A stretch of DNA of 64,000 nt from Actinacidiphila acididurans (GCF_016918855.1 NZ_JADKYB010000033.1:1-64000); one strand, 5' to 3'; positions 1-11,508 are shown, counted from the stretch's first letter. The notes: generated from the sequence alone by a model not told the origin. Numbers and translations: made by a program.

Positions 1-1029
1 GGGCGCCGGGGTGAGGTCGAAGCGGTCGGCGCTCGGGCCGTACTCGCGCCGGTCGCGGCCGGCGGCGGCGTATCCGGCCAGCACCGGGGTGCCCTTGGCG
101 ATGGTGACGCCGCCGACCGTCACGTCGGTGATCGGGTAGCGGAAGGGGAAGTTCGCCACCGGGCTGTCCCAGCGCAGCGTCTCCTCGACCACGGCGTCCC
201 AGGAGATCTCGCCGGCCAGCACCCGGGCGAGCTGGCCGGGGTGGGCGGCCAGCGCCCGTACCGCGTTGGTGATCAGGTTGAGCGTGGTCTCGTGCCCGGC
301 GACGATCATCAGCAGCAGGGTGCCGGTGAGTTCCTCGTCGTTCAGCCGCTCGGCGCCGTCGCCCAGGTCCTCGTCGCGGGCGGCGATGAGCGCGCTGGTC
401 AGGTCGTCGCCCGGGGCGGCCCGGCGGTCGCGCACCACCTGGGCCAGGATCTCGTGGATCGCGGCCTGCGCCGCCATGGCGTCGGCCGCGGCGCTGGAGG
501 TGCTGACCATCCGATGGGTGAGGCCGTGCAGCCGGTCGCGGTGGCCGGGGTCCACGCCGAGCAGTTCGCTGATCACGCCCATCGGCAGCGGGTACGCGTA
601 GTGCATGCGCAGGTCCACCACGCCGTCCGGGCCGGCGTGTCCCGGCAGGGCGGCCAGCAGATCAGCGGTCAGCCGCTCGATCCAGGGCCGCATGGCGGCC
701 ACCCGGCGCGGGGTGAACGCCTTGGTGGCCAGCCCCCGCAGCCGCCGGTGGTCGTCACCGTCGGCCGTGGTCATGCCGTTGACCAGGGCGAACGCATTGA
801 GCTGCCACTGCTCGGGAATGCTGCCCTCGTGCAGGGCGGCGAAGTGCCGGGCGTTCTTGGCGATCTGCGGGTCGGCGAGGAACTCGCGCAGCTCGTGGTG
901 GCGGGTGACGATCATGCCGGGGACACCGCCCGGGAGCACCACCGGGCAGGCGGGCGCCGCCTCGCGCAGGGCCGCCGCCTCCTCGTGCACGGCCGAACCG
1001 GTGGGGTCCATGGTGTGCGGGCTGGTCAT
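1..1029 (-). CDS. Cytochrome P450, 3' end beyond window
   Basis: Haem monooxygenase of bacterial class I type; 343 residues are visible and the reading frame is open to the left edge. The I-helix oxygen-binding motif AGHETT and the K-helix ExxR (EETLRW) are present, as are the early P450 segments (ADPQIAKNARHF; the DDHRRLRGL C-helix haem-propionate motif HRRLR). The haem-thiolate loop (FxxGxHxCxG) would lie outside the window, so catalytic competence cannot be checked. The ATG start gives MTSPHTMDPTG, with a GGAG about 10 nt upstream. The gene is divergent from clpB across a 210-bp gap. No ferredoxin or biosynthetic cluster lies beside it, so the substrate is unknown. Confidence 0.93.
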   Translation of the reverse strand, partial: MTSPHTMDPTGSAVHEEAAALREAAPACPVVLPGGVPGMIVTRHHELREFLADPQIAKNARHFAALHEGSIPEQWQLNAFALVNGMTTADGDDHRRLRGLATKAFTPRRVAAMRPWIERLTADLLAALPGHAGPDGVVDLRMHYAYPLPMGVISELLGVDPGHRDRLHGLTHRMVSTSSAAADAMAAQAAIHEILAQVVRDRRAAPGDDLTSALIAARDEDLGDGAERLNDEELTGTLLLMIVAGHETTLNLITNAVRALAAHPGQLARVLAGEISWDAVVEETLRWDSPVANFPFRYPITDVTVGGVTIAKGTPVLAGYAAAGRDRREYGPSADRFDLTPAP

Positions 1030-1166
1030 CCGGTGTCCCCAACTCCATTCACGATCAGGCGCGTTGGGCCCCGTATTCTCCCACCGCCACCACGACATCT
1101 TCAAGATTCGTACAAAATTCCGCCACATTCGGCGCGGGACGCGCCCCGATCGGCCCCCGCATCGGC

Positions 1167-1187
1167 CTTGAGTGGAATAGACTCAAC
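1167..1187 (+). promoter_or_regulatory. HAIR operator (HspR-binding inverted repeat) of clpB
   Basis: CTTGAGT, seven bases, then ACTCAAC: 13 of 14 positions match the HAIR consensus CTTGAGT-N7-ACTCAAG, the known operator of the HspR heat-shock repressor in streptomycetes. It lies 52 bp upstream of the clpB start codon, the expected promoter position. Repression of clpB by HspR, relieved on heat shock, is therefore inferred. The left arm TTGAGT could double as a -35 element, but no convincing -10 hexamer was seen at the right spacing. Confidence 0.9.
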
Positions 1188-1239
1188 TTGCTTCATGTTG
1201 CTGTAGGCAGGTTTAGGAGACGAGGAGGACCGGACGCCC

Positions 1240-3876
<2,637 letters not shown>

Positions 3877-3888
3877 CGAGGCCCGCGC

Positions 3889-3915
3889 AGTGGCCGGCCA
3901 CCACGGCCGGCCACT
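3889..3915 (+). terminator. clpB terminator hairpin
   Basis: Perfect 11-bp stem AGTGGCCGGCC / GGCCGGCCACT with a 5-nt loop, starting 13 bp after the clpB stop codon. There is no U-tract, as is usual for high-GC actinobacterial terminators. Confidence 0.7.
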
Positions 3916-4001
3916 ACGCGCCGCGCGTAATCGGGTGGGTTGTGGACGGCGGCGGGATATGGGGGAGGATGGCTGGGAGACGTTACGAAGGGACCTATAC
4001 G

Positions 4002-4535
4002 GTGAGCATCGACCCGTCCTCGATTCCCAATTTCGGGGGCCAGCCGGACCCCGAGCCGACCGGACCCGCCGGCAGCGTGGTCATCCCGGACCAGGACCTG
4101 GTCAAGCAGCTCCTCGACCAGATGGAGCTGAAGTACCTGGTGGACGACGAGGGAGACCTCGCGGCGCCCTGGGAGGAGTTCCGCACCTACTTCATGTTCC
4201 GCGGTGAGGGCGAGCAGGCCGTCTTCGCGGTGCGCACGTTCTACGACCGCGCGTACACGGTCGACGACAAGCCGCAGCTGCACGAGGTCATCGACGACTG
4301 GAACCGCCGCACCCTGTGGCCGAAGGTCTACACGCACACCCACGACGACGGCTCGGTCCGCCTCATCGGCGAGGCCCAGCTCCTCATCGGCCTGGGCGTG
4401 GGCCTGGAGCACTTCGTGTCCAGCACGGTCAGCTGGGTGCGCGCCTCGATCGAGTTCGACAAGTGGGTCGTCGAGACGCTCGGCCTGGAGAAGGACGTCG
4501 AGAGCCCGGACGACGGCGAGGGCCCGGGCAACTGA
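4002..4535 (+). CDS. YbjN-domain protein
   Basis: Predicted cytoplasmic protein of 177 residues with a YbjN fold, which resembles type III secretion chaperones. Visible segments include LVKQLLDQMELKYLVDDEGD, then FRTYFMFRGEGEQAVFAVRTFYDR, then LHEVIDDWNRRTLWPKVYTH and a C-terminal helix FVSSTVSWVRASIEFDKWV, the usual YbjN order. YbjN proteins are regarded as stress or sensory regulators; the actinobacterial role is not established. The GTG start at 4002 is chosen for the GAAGGGA nine bases upstream; an in-frame ATG at 3969 sits directly against a GGGGGAGG and is too close to use it. The gene lies downstream of clpB after a terminator, so it is probably separately transcribed. Confidence 0.85.
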   Translation: MSIDPSSIPNFGGQPDPEPTGPAGSVVIPDQDLVKQLLDQMELKYLVDDEGDLAAPWEEFRTYFMFRGEGEQAVFAVRTFYDRAYTVDDKPQLHEVIDDWNRRTLWPKVYTHTHDDGSVRLIGEAQLLIGLGVGLEHFVSSTVSWVRASIEFDKWVVETLGLEKDVESPDDGEGPGN

Positions 4536-4566
4536 GGCCCTGGTCGGCAGTTTGTCGACCCAGGCC
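4536..4566. terminator. Weak bidirectional hairpin between convergent genes
   Basis: GGCCCTGGTCG faces CGACCCAGGCC across a 9-nt loop, with two mismatches in the 11-bp stem. It occupies the whole 33-bp gap between the convergent YbjN and mannosyltransferase genes. Confidence 0.4.
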
Positions 4567-4568
4567 CG

Positions 4569-5771
4569 TCACAGCGGCTGGTTGACGATCGCCAGCACGT
4601 AGGTGCCATAACCGAGCGAGATCCCGGCCAGCGTCACCACCGCCAGCGCGGTGGTGCGCGGCCGGGCCCTGGCCAGTGCGCCCGCGCACGGTGCCAGCAG
4701 CGGGAAGGCCGGCAGCAGGAAGCGCGGCTTGCACGAGAAGAAGTTGGCGCCGCCCAGCGCGATCACCACCAGCACCGCGCTGTAGACCAGCAGCGGCAGC
4801 GGCATCCGGTCCATCAGCGCCATCGCCAGCAGCAGCACCGCGCCCGCGCACAGCGCCGTGGCCATGTACGCCGACAGGTTGTCGGGGGACAGCACCAGGT
4901 GCTTCACGTAGTGCAGCGCGTAGTGGCCGAAGTCGAAGTCCGAGCCCCAGCGGCTCTGCACGTCGAAGTAGCCGCGCAGCGGCTCCCCGGTCTGGAAGCC
5001 GACCCACAGCACGTATCCGCACCAGCCCAGCGGGGCGATGGCCGCGGCGGCCCAGGCGGCGGCCTGCTGCGGCCGTCCGGTACGGCGGCGGTGCCAGGCG
5101 TCGGCCAGCACCGCGGCGACCACGGCCGCGCACACCGCCACCCCGTTCGGCCGGCTCAGCCCGGCGAGCGCGCCGAGCAGGCCCGCGGCCAGCCACCGGC
5201 GGGTCATCGTGGCGTACAGCGCCCAGGCCGCGAACGCGGTCATCATCGGCTCGGTGTACGCCATCGACAGCACGATCGCGTGCGGCAGCAGCGCCCACAG
5301 CACCACCACCGCGGTCGCGGTCCGGCGGCCGTACGCGCGCTCGGTCACCGCGAACACGCCCCAGGCGGCCAGCAGCGCGCACACCCATGACAGCAGCAGC
5401 GCGCAGGTCACCGAGCCGATCGGCAGGACGGCGGCCAGGACCCGTACGGCCATCGGGTACAGCGGGAAGAAGGCCAGGTCGTCGTAGCGCAGGCCGGGCG
5501 CCTCCCAGGACGGGATGAACGTGCCGTAGCCCCATTCGGCGATCCGGTGGTACCAGAGGGCGTCCCACTCCAGGCCGAGGATGTCGCGCGGGTGGGTGTG
5601 CCTTCGGTGCGCCCACAGCGTCAGGACGGCGATCCCCGCCAGCCGCGCCGCCGCGAACGCCAGCACCGCCGGCCGGGCCCGCCGCCACGCCCCGGCCCAG
5701 TCGGCCGTCCCGACGCGCGGCGGGGTGGCGGCCGGGGGCGGGGAGGAGGGGACGGGGTCGGCGGTGAACAA
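4569..5771 (-). CDS. PIG-V-like membrane mannosyltransferase
   Basis: Polytopic membrane protein of 400 residues resembling GPI mannosyltransferase 2 (PIG-V) and actinobacterial polyprenyl-phosphate-mannose-dependent enzymes. The first lumenal-loop motif reads WDALWYHRIAEWGY, with a DDLAFFPLYPM segment after it and the conserved SRPNG motif; about nine hydrophobic segments follow the first one near residue 30. It would transfer sugar from a lipid-linked donor outside the membrane, to an unknown acceptor. The TTG start (LFTADPVPSS) is chosen because AGGGAG precedes it at correct spacing; the longer open frame upstream is Pro/Arg-rich low-complexity sequence overlapping the repeat tract and the divergent promoter, so it is unlikely to be translated. 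Confidence 0.82.
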   Translation of the reverse strand: MFTADPVPSSPPPAATPPRVGTADWAGAWRRARPAVLAFAAARLAGIAVLTLWAHRRHTHPRDILGLEWDALWYHRIAEWGYGTFIPSWEAPGLRYDDLAFFPLYPMAVRVLAAVLPIGSVTCALLLSWVCALLAAWGVFAVTERAYGRRTATAVVVLWALLPHAIVLSMAYTEPMMTAFAAWALYATMTRRWLAAGLLGALAGLSRPNGVAVCAAVVAAVLADAWHRRRTGRPQQAAAWAAAAIAPLGWCGYVLWVGFQTGEPLRGYFDVQSRWGSDFDFGHYALHYVKHLVLSPDNLSAYMATALCAGAVLLLAMALMDRMPLPLLVYSAVLVVIALGGANFFSCKPRFLLPAFPLLAPCAGALARARPRTTALAVVTLAGISLGYGTYVLAIVNQPL

Positions 5772-5930
5772 ATGCGGCTCCCTGCGGGGCTCACCGTGGT
5801 TGCGGGCTCGCCCTCGCCCGGACGGCGCGGGCCGGTTCGGGGCTTGAGCCACCGGCCGGGCTCGCTGCCAGGCCCCGGCCCGGTCGGCCGTCCCGGAGGT
5901 CGGCATCCGGCGGTCGGTGGTCCATGGTCG

Positions 5931-5972
5931 GGCGGTCGGCGGTCGGCGGTCGGCGGTCGGCGGTCGGCGGTC
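5931..5972. repeat. Six tandem copies of a 7-bp repeat (GGCGGTC)
   Basis: GGCGGTC is repeated six times without error in the 384-bp gap (5772-6155) between the divergent mannosyltransferase and acetyltransferase genes. Related GCGGTCGG fragments flank it. The rest of the gap is GC-rich with the acetyltransferase promoter at its right end. Simple repeats of this kind are prone to slippage. Confidence 0.9.
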
Positions 5973-6142
5973 GGGTCGGGGTTGGGGCGGTCGGCGCGGC
6001 TCGGGGCGGGGGCGCCCTTGGTTACGGTGCGCTGGTCGGACAAAGGGATCATCGGTGATGCGGTGCGCATAACGGGCGCTGACACGCCAGTGGGTCCGGC
6101 ACATTCGGCAGGGCTGCCCATCGGGCGCGGCCGGTGCCTTCC

Positions 6143-6148
6143 TAGGCT
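6143..6148 (+). promoter_or_regulatory. -10 element TAGGCT of a leaderless promoter
   Basis: TAGGCT ends 7 bases before the ATG at 6156, with no Shine-Dalgarno in between. This is the typical geometry of leaderless actinobacterial transcripts, with the start site at the A of ATG. No strong -35 was identified. Confidence 0.55.
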
Positions 6149-6155
6149 GGACGGC

Positions 6156-7211
6156 ATGTCGTCAGTACGGGGTGTTCCACAGGGCCGGTCGCAGGGTCGG
6201 TCGGAAGGTTGGCCGCAGGCGCAGTCGGAAGCGCGGTCACATGGCCGGCCGGGTGAGCGGGATGAGCCGAAGGGGCCCGGGGTGGCGAGTGGTGGGACCG
6301 TACCGCCAAGGGCGCGGTCACAGGGCCAGTGGGATGAGCCGGAGGCCTCGGTTCCGGTGTCGGGCGGCGAGCACGTACCGCCAGAGGCACCGGAACCGGG
6401 CCGGTCGGGTGAGCGGGATCAGGCGGAGAGGCCGGTCCCGGCATCGGGCGGCGGGCCCGTACTGCCAGGGGTGCGGGCGGAAAGCCGGCCCGGTGAGCGG
6501 GATCAGGCGGAGGCGTCGGGGGCGGTGAGCGACGGCCCCGTACCGCACGAGCCGGGGCGGCCGTCCGCGCAGGCCGGGGCGACCGGCGGCGTATCGCGGC
6601 GTGCGGGTGGTGGGCCCACGGCAAGTGGCTCGCTCGCGCAGTACTTCGGGGGGTTGCGGCCGGTGCGGCTGGTCGCGGGGGATCTGGTGCTGCGGCCGTT
6701 CGACGAGGGGGACGAGGCCGCGGTGGGCGAGGCGATGACGGACCCGGAGGTGTTGCGGTGGGCCGCGGGGCGGGTCGTGCTGGCGGCCGTGCCCGGGCAG
6801 CGGGGCGCCACCTGGCTGGGGCCCCGGCTGACCGGCTGGTCCAGCGGCACCGCCGCCTTCGCCGTGACCGATGCCGCGGACGGCACCCTGCTGGGTTACG
6901 TCGGTCTGCGTGACGTCCACCGCACGCCCGACCAGGCCGTGGCCGCCTACTGGGTGACGCCCGCGGCCCGCGGCCGGGCGGTCGCGGCCCGGGCGCTGCG
7001 GGCCGCCGCCGACTGGGGCTTCAGCGCCCTGCGGCTGCACCGGATCAGCCTCGACCACGCCCTGGTCAACCCCGCCTCGTGCCGTACCGCCGAGAAGGCC
7101 GGCTTCCGCGTCGAGGGCACCATGCGGGAGTCGTTCATCGCCCACGACGGCCGCCGCCACGACTCCCACCTGCACGCCCGCCTCGCGACCGACCCCGTAC
7201 CGGAGCCGTAA
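6156..7211 (+). CDS. GNAT-family N-acetyltransferase with repetitive N-terminal region
   Basis: The C-terminal half (from about residue 160) is a RimJ/RimL-type GNAT domain: LRPFDEGDEAAVGEAMTDPE, then GYVGLRDVH, the acetyl-CoA-binding strand-loop YWVTPAARGRAVAARALR, and the family signature NPASCRTAEKAGF with EGTMRE. It would acetylate a primary amine, perhaps a protein N-terminus or small molecule. Residues 1-155 are low-complexity and contain at least three degenerate repeats of about 28-36 residues built on GERDQAE..PVPASGGGPVLP. The start is set by the leaderless -10 element; a start inside the repeats, near 6530, is possible, so the repeats might be only partly translated. Confidence 0.75.
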   Translation: MSSVRGVPQGRSQGRSEGWPQAQSEARSHGRPGERDEPKGPGVASGGTVPPRARSQGQWDEPEASVPVSGGEHVPPEAPEPGRSGERDQAERPVPASGGGPVLPGVRAESRPGERDQAEASGAVSDGPVPHEPGRPSAQAGATGGVSRRAGGGPTASGSLAQYFGGLRPVRLVAGDLVLRPFDEGDEAAVGEAMTDPEVLRWAAGRVVLAAVPGQRGATWLGPRLTGWSSGTAAFAVTDAADGTLLGYVGLRDVHRTPDQAVAAYWVTPAARGRAVAARALRAAADWGFSALRLHRISLDHALVNPASCRTAEKAGFRVEGTMRESFIAHDGRRHDSHLHARLATDPVPEP

Positions 7212-7388
7212 CCGGCGCGGGACCCGGCGCCGCACCCGGCTCCCTACCGGCACCGGCCCCGAGCCCCCGCGGTGCCGTACCACCCCCCGAATAACGGAAT
7301 GTTCACCGCATGTTCTCCGCCCGGACGTGGCCCGGGGTTACGGTGCCGCCCGCCGCACTGCGGCGACAACTTCAGTGGGGGGATTCAC

Positions 7389-9446
7389 TTGGCATCACGT
7401 TCGCGCCGCGGTGTCGCGGCGCTCACCTCGGCTGTCTCGCTGGCCGCCGGCATCGTGGCGGCCACCGCGACCGGTGCGCAGGCGGCGGGCACGGCCGACC
7501 CGGCGGCCGGCCAGATCGCGCTCAACGTCGGCACCTCCGTCCAGCTCGTCAACCCCGACGGCAGCGGTGCGCGGACCGTCGCGGGCATCACCGACGCCGG
7601 CCACCTCGCCCCGAACTGGGCGCCCGACGGCAGCCGGCTCCTGGCCGGCGACGGCGGATGGTCGCTCGCCACCGCCAAGGTCAGCGGCAACGCCTCGCGC
7701 GTCACCCTGCCGGCGCCCGACACGGACGTGTCGGGCACGGGCTACCACAACGCGGTGTTCTGGCTGGACGGCACGTACGTCGTGTCCGGCACCGGCGAGG
7801 AGCTGATGTACGGCCCGTCGGACGGCTCGTACGGCTCGCAGCCGCTGCTGCCGGTGAGCCAGCGGCCCTCCTCGGCCTGCGACGACGAGCCGACGGCCGC
7901 CCCGAACGGGATCATCGCCTTCACCCGGGCCGACCCGTGCGGGACGTCCGCCGGGCCGGGCGTGTGGGAGTACGACCCGAAGACGAGTACGGCCAAGCGG
8001 ATCGTCGTCAGCGGCGAGCACCCCGCGTTCGCCGCCGACGGCAGCGCGCTCGCCTACACCAGCTCGGTGGACGGCCGGCAGCAGATCTTCACGGCGGCGC
8101 CCGACGGCACCGGCGCCAAGCAGGTGACCACCGACGCGGCCGACCACCAGGACCTGTCCTGGGACCCGGCCGGCGGGCGGATCGCGTACGACTCGGTCGA
8201 CCCGGCCACCGGCGCGGTGACCGCGAAGATCGTGAGCCTCGCCGACGGGACCCAGACCACGCTGTCCACCACGGGCAGCAAGCCGGCCTGGCAGCCGCTG
8301 CGGCACAACATCCTGGACCGGGTGTACGGCACCGGGTCCATCGGCATCGACGGCGCCGCGTCGCGCTGGACGTTCGACACGCTGGGTGCCACGCACGTCC
8401 CGGGGCTGCTGCCGGCCAAGTCGGCGGTGCTGGTCAGCAAGTCGTTCTCGACGTACGCGGCCCCGGCCGTGTCGCTGGCGGCCGAGAAGCAGGGGCCGGT
8501 GGTGCTGACCTCGACCGGCGGGCTGGACTCCTCCGCGGTCACCGAGCTCAAGCGGTCGCTGCCCAAGGGCAGCACGGTGTACCTGGTGGGCAACACCAAG
8601 GTGCTCAGCAGCAAGGTGGCGAGCCAGGTGCAGGCGCTCGGCTACACCGCGCTGCGGATGGACGGCGCCGACCTCGGCACCGTCGGGGCCCGGATCGCGC
8701 GGCAGATCACCCAGAAGCCGAGCTGGATCTTCGTGGCCGACCTCAATGACTACCACGACCCGGTGGCGGCGGCCTCGGCCGCGGGCGCGCTCGGTTACCG
8801 CGGCACCGGCGTGGTGCTGCTCTCCCGGGGCACCACGCTCCCCTCGGCCACGCAGGCGTACCTGAACGCGCTGAACCCGGCCACCACGAACCTGGTGTCG
8901 GTGGGCACCAACGCCCGTAAGGCGCTGGAGAACACCCCTCTGAAGAACTCCTGGAACTTCTGGGACGTCAGCGGCAGCACCACCGAGGTCACCGCGGTGA
9001 ACCTGGCCCGCTTCTGGTGGGCGTCGCCCAACAACGCGGTCGTCGAGGACACCTGGAACTGGCAGTACGCGATCACCGGCCAGGCCGTCACCGCGACGTA
9101 CGGGCCGATGCTGTGGTCCACCGTCATCGACCTGTCCCCCCAGTCGGCGGCCTACCTGACCAGCGAGTCGGCCAGCATCCAGTACGTGCAGACCTTCGGC
9201 GGGAACGACGCGTACACGCCCGCGAACCGTACGTCGATCGGCACGGCGATCGCCGCGAGCAGCTCGTGGACGACCACGGTCTGGATCGCGGGCGGCACCC
9301 CGCCAGCCTCCGCCACCGCCTTGGCACCCGCCACGACCTTCGCCTCCCCCCGCTCCTCGGGCCCGACCGCGGCCCCCTCGGGCCCGCGCCCGGCAGCCCC
9401 GCACGTCGCCCCCGCGCCGCGCGGGAGTGCGCACTTCACCCGCTGA
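7389..9446 (+). CDS. Secreted TolB-like beta-propeller with cell-wall-binding repeat 2-like region
   Basis: Exported protein of 685 residues. The N-terminal signal peptide has an SRSRR n-region, a hydrophobic core (AALTSAVSLAAGIVAATAT) and an AQA cleavage site. Residues 35-320 carry TolB/WD40-like blades with the recurring pattern WAPDGSRL, HPAFAADGSALAYTS, LSWDPAGGRIAYDS. Residues 350-560 resemble cell-wall-binding repeat 2 (CWB2): VSLAAEKQGPVVLTSTGGL, KGSTVYLVGNTKVLSSKVASQVQALGYTALRMDGAD. The role is probably wall-associated binding; no catalytic motif was seen. The TTG start follows GGGGGGA at good spacing; the ATG further upstream would add 39 unconvincing residues. The last 45 residues are Pro/Ala-rich. 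Confidence 0.8.
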   Translation: MASRSRRGVAALTSAVSLAAGIVAATATGAQAAGTADPAAGQIALNVGTSVQLVNPDGSGARTVAGITDAGHLAPNWAPDGSRLLAGDGGWSLATAKVSGNASRVTLPAPDTDVSGTGYHNAVFWLDGTYVVSGTGEELMYGPSDGSYGSQPLLPVSQRPSSACDDEPTAAPNGIIAFTRADPCGTSAGPGVWEYDPKTSTAKRIVVSGEHPAFAADGSALAYTSSVDGRQQIFTAAPDGTGAKQVTTDAADHQDLSWDPAGGRIAYDSVDPATGAVTAKIVSLADGTQTTLSTTGSKPAWQPLRHNILDRVYGTGSIGIDGAASRWTFDTLGATHVPGLLPAKSAVLVSKSFSTYAAPAVSLAAEKQGPVVLTSTGGLDSSAVTELKRSLPKGSTVYLVGNTKVLSSKVASQVQALGYTALRMDGADLGTVGARIARQITQKPSWIFVADLNDYHDPVAAASAAGALGYRGTGVVLLSRGTTLPSATQAYLNALNPATTNLVSVGTNARKALENTPLKNSWNFWDVSGSTTEVTAVNLARFWWASPNNAVVEDTWNWQYAITGQAVTATYGPMLWSTVIDLSPQSAAYLTSESASIQYVQTFGGNDAYTPANRTSIGTAIAASSSWTTTVWIAGGTPPASATALAPATTFASPRSSGPTAAPSGPRPAAPHVAPAPRGSAHFTR

Positions 9447-9475
9447 GTCCCCTGATCGCCGGGCTTGACCCGTGA

Positions 9476-9515
9476 CACCGCGGCCCCCGCTTCTCCGGAA
9501 GCGGGGGCCGCGGTG
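9476..9515. terminator. Strong bidirectional terminator
   Basis: Perfect 18-bp stem (CACCGCGGCCCCCGCTTC and its complement) with a 4-nt loop, in the 88-bp gap between convergent genes. Confidence 0.9.
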
Positions 9516-9534
9516 GTACGTGCACAGCGAGGCT

Positions 9535-11307
9535 TCAGCTGATCGAGGCGATCTGGGTCCAGCCGCCGGTGGACAGGCGGGTGGGGTGGCCGGGGGTGCC
9601 GTCGAAGGCAGTGGCGGGGGTGGCGAGCTGGTCGACGAGGGCGCCGGAGGCGGTGGTGGCGATCAGGTCGGGGAGGCCGTCGCCGCTGATGTCGCCGACG
9701 CTGATGATCAGCGGGTAGCCGGCGGCCGGGTAGCCGGCGCCGATCGGGGTGGCGGCGGAGAGGGTGAGCCTGCCCGTGGTGGCGTCCAGGGCGGCGGTGT
9801 ACGAGGAGAGGGCGCCCGTGGTGTCGTCGCGGGCCCACAGCGCGGCGGTGCCGGGCGTCGTGGACGTGTTGCCCGGGGCGATGAGGGTCTCGTCGTCCCA
9901 GGTGCCGGTCCCGATCAGCTGGGCCCGGCCGAACCCGGCGGCATTGGTGCCGGGGAAGAACCAGAGCTGGTTGCCGGCCTCTTCGGTGATCAGGTCGGGA
10001 ATGCCGTCGTTGTTCATGTCACCGGGCGCGACGCTCTGGCGGACCGACGCCCAGGTGCCGGTGTAGTGGGAGCAGTCGGAGAGGGCCGTGTCGCACGCGG
10101 GGCGGGAGACGAATACGCGGCTGTCCGACGAGTAGTACTGGTTCCCGTGGTCGGCCATCAGTGGGCCGTCGTTGTTGTGATACAGGTACATCAGGTGATT
10201 GGTGCCCAGCGCCCAGAGGTCGTCGACGCGGCCGCCGGTCACGGACCGTACGGGGGAGGAGCGGTGGGCGGTGAGGGCTCCGGTCCAGGTTCCGTCCGTG
10301 TTCGGGCCGTTGTTGCTGTTCGAGGCGATGGCGCCGCGCGGGCCGGCCACGTCGGTGAGGTAGTACCGCAGGCCGGGGTTGCCGGTGTACGAGCCCGCGG
10401 CGGGGACGGCGGCGACGTCGGGGAGCGCGTCGCCGTCGATGTCACCCGGGGCGACCTGCGTCGCGGGGGCGTCCGAGACGTTGAACCGGTAGCACATGGT
10501 GGCCTGGTTGCCGGCCCTGTCGTTGGCTGTGGCCTCGATGATGTACGTGCCCGGTCCCCTCAACGGGTCGTGCAGGACGGCCGCCCCGTTGGCGTCGGGG
10601 ACGACGGGGGCGCTGCCGAGGGACGAGCCGAAGTGGTCGAGGCCGCTGACGGTGTCGGTCGCCCGGAGGGTGAGGTCCAGGGCGGTCCGGTTCGACGCGA
10701 GAGTGCCGCCGTCGATGCACGTGCCGGAGCCTGTGCTCCTGGAGCCGTTGATGGTGAGGTCGGGCGTCGTCGCGTCGTACGTGAAGTGGCAGGAGACGCT
10801 CACGGCCGACTGGGCGGTGCCGTCGGTGGCGCGGAGCCGGAAGCCGTACGAGTGCCCGCTCACGAGGAGGCTGGTGGGCACCGCCTTGGAGGCGATCGAC
10901 CCGGAGGTCTGCCAGTGTGTGTCGGCGTCGCTGTCGAGCGTCCCGGCGGTGGGGTCGGCGGGCTGGCCCATGACGATGAGGTGGCGCGGGCCGTCCCACA
11001 TTTCGAACTGCGCTGAGATGGGCCGGCCGGCGTCCGGATCGGTGATCCTCCCCTGGAGGACCACCTCCCCGCCGCTCCCGCCGGCGGCGATCCAGCCCCA
11101 GTCGCCGGTTCCGTTGCAGCCGTAGTTGGGCTGGCCGGTGGCGTCCTGCGGCGCCGGCGTCGTGGATACGTCGGTGGGTACGGCGGGTGCGGTTTCGGCG
11201 TGTGCGGGAACCGCGGCCAGAAGGGCGGAAGCGATGATTGCGCTCGCCGCGAGAAGACCGGCCAGCCCGCGTCTGTGACGGGTGCGTGGCGAATCGATGA
11301 GAGCCAT
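9535..11307 (-). CDS. Secreted FG-GAP/VCBS repeat protein
   Basis: Exported protein of 590 residues with a basic n-region, a hydrophobic signal (GLAGLLAASAIIASALLAAV) and an AHA cleavage site. The N-terminal half holds Ig-like or Big-like sandwich segments (LDLTLRATDTVSGLDHFGSS; YIIEATANDRAGNQATMCYRF). The C-terminal half has at least three calcium-binding FG-GAP motifs: DIDGDALPDVAA, DMNNDGIPDLIT and DISGDGLPDLIA, arranged as in an integrin-like propeller. No enzymatic residues were recognised; it is most likely an adhesive or binding protein. The ATG at 11307 is chosen because it begins the signal peptide, with AGGGACGGA upstream. The frame continues 50 codons further upstream into the argG control region without signal-like sequence. 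Confidence 0.82.
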   Translation of the reverse strand: MALIDSPRTRHRRGLAGLLAASAIIASALLAAVPAHAETAPAVPTDVSTTPAPQDATGQPNYGCNGTGDWGWIAAGGSGGEVVLQGRITDPDAGRPISAQFEMWDGPRHLIVMGQPADPTAGTLDSDADTHWQTSGSIASKAVPTSLLVSGHSYGFRLRATDGTAQSAVSVSCHFTYDATTPDLTINGSRSTGSGTCIDGGTLASNRTALDLTLRATDTVSGLDHFGSSLGSAPVVPDANGAAVLHDPLRGPGTYIIEATANDRAGNQATMCYRFNVSDAPATQVAPGDIDGDALPDVAAVPAAGSYTGNPGLRYYLTDVAGPRGAIASNSNNGPNTDGTWTGALTAHRSSPVRSVTGGRVDDLWALGTNHLMYLYHNNDGPLMADHGNQYYSSDSRVFVSRPACDTALSDCSHYTGTWASVRQSVAPGDMNNDGIPDLITEEAGNQLWFFPGTNAAGFGRAQLIGTGTWDDETLIAPGNTSTTPGTAALWARDDTTGALSSYTAALDATTGRLTLSAATPIGAGYPAAGYPLIISVGDISGDGLPDLIATTASGALVDQLATPATAFDGTPGHPTRLSTGGWTQIASIS

Positions 11308-11473
11308 GGGTCGTATTCCGTCCCTGTCGCGTCCGTGAATGACAGCCTCACGGACGCTAGTTGGCCGCATTGACCAGGGACAACCAAATTCTTGGTGCGG
11401 CGCCGCGGGCGCGGAGGGGGTCGACGCAGCCGTCGGGAGGCGGAGGGTCTCGAGCACGGCGGACTGGATGGGT

Positions 11474-11502
11474 TTGCATGATCATGCACAATTATGCATA
11501 CT
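11474..11502 (+). promoter_or_regulatory. argG promoter with overlapping ARG-box-like palindromes
   Basis: TTGCAT at 11474-11479, a 17-bp spacer, then CATACT at 11497-11502 form a good vegetative promoter. The ATG of argG follows six bases later, so the mRNA is probably leaderless. Two overlapping palindromes cover it: TGCATGATCATGCA (11475-11488, perfect) and TGCACAATTATGCA (11485-11498, 12 of 14). TTGCAT-type half sites resemble streptomycete ARG boxes, so repression by ArgR with arginine is inferred. Confidence 0.75.
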
Positions 11503-11508
11503 CTACCC

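Noticed and set aside
1..1029. Start of a secondary-metabolite cluster signalled by the P450
   Set aside because: No biosynthetic core genes are visible next to it; a single P450 is not evidence of a cluster.
5547..6155. Longer N-terminus for the GNAT protein from 5547
   Set aside because: It would overlap the mannosyltransferase gene antisense and pass through the heptad repeat; the leaderless promoter at 6143 argues against it.
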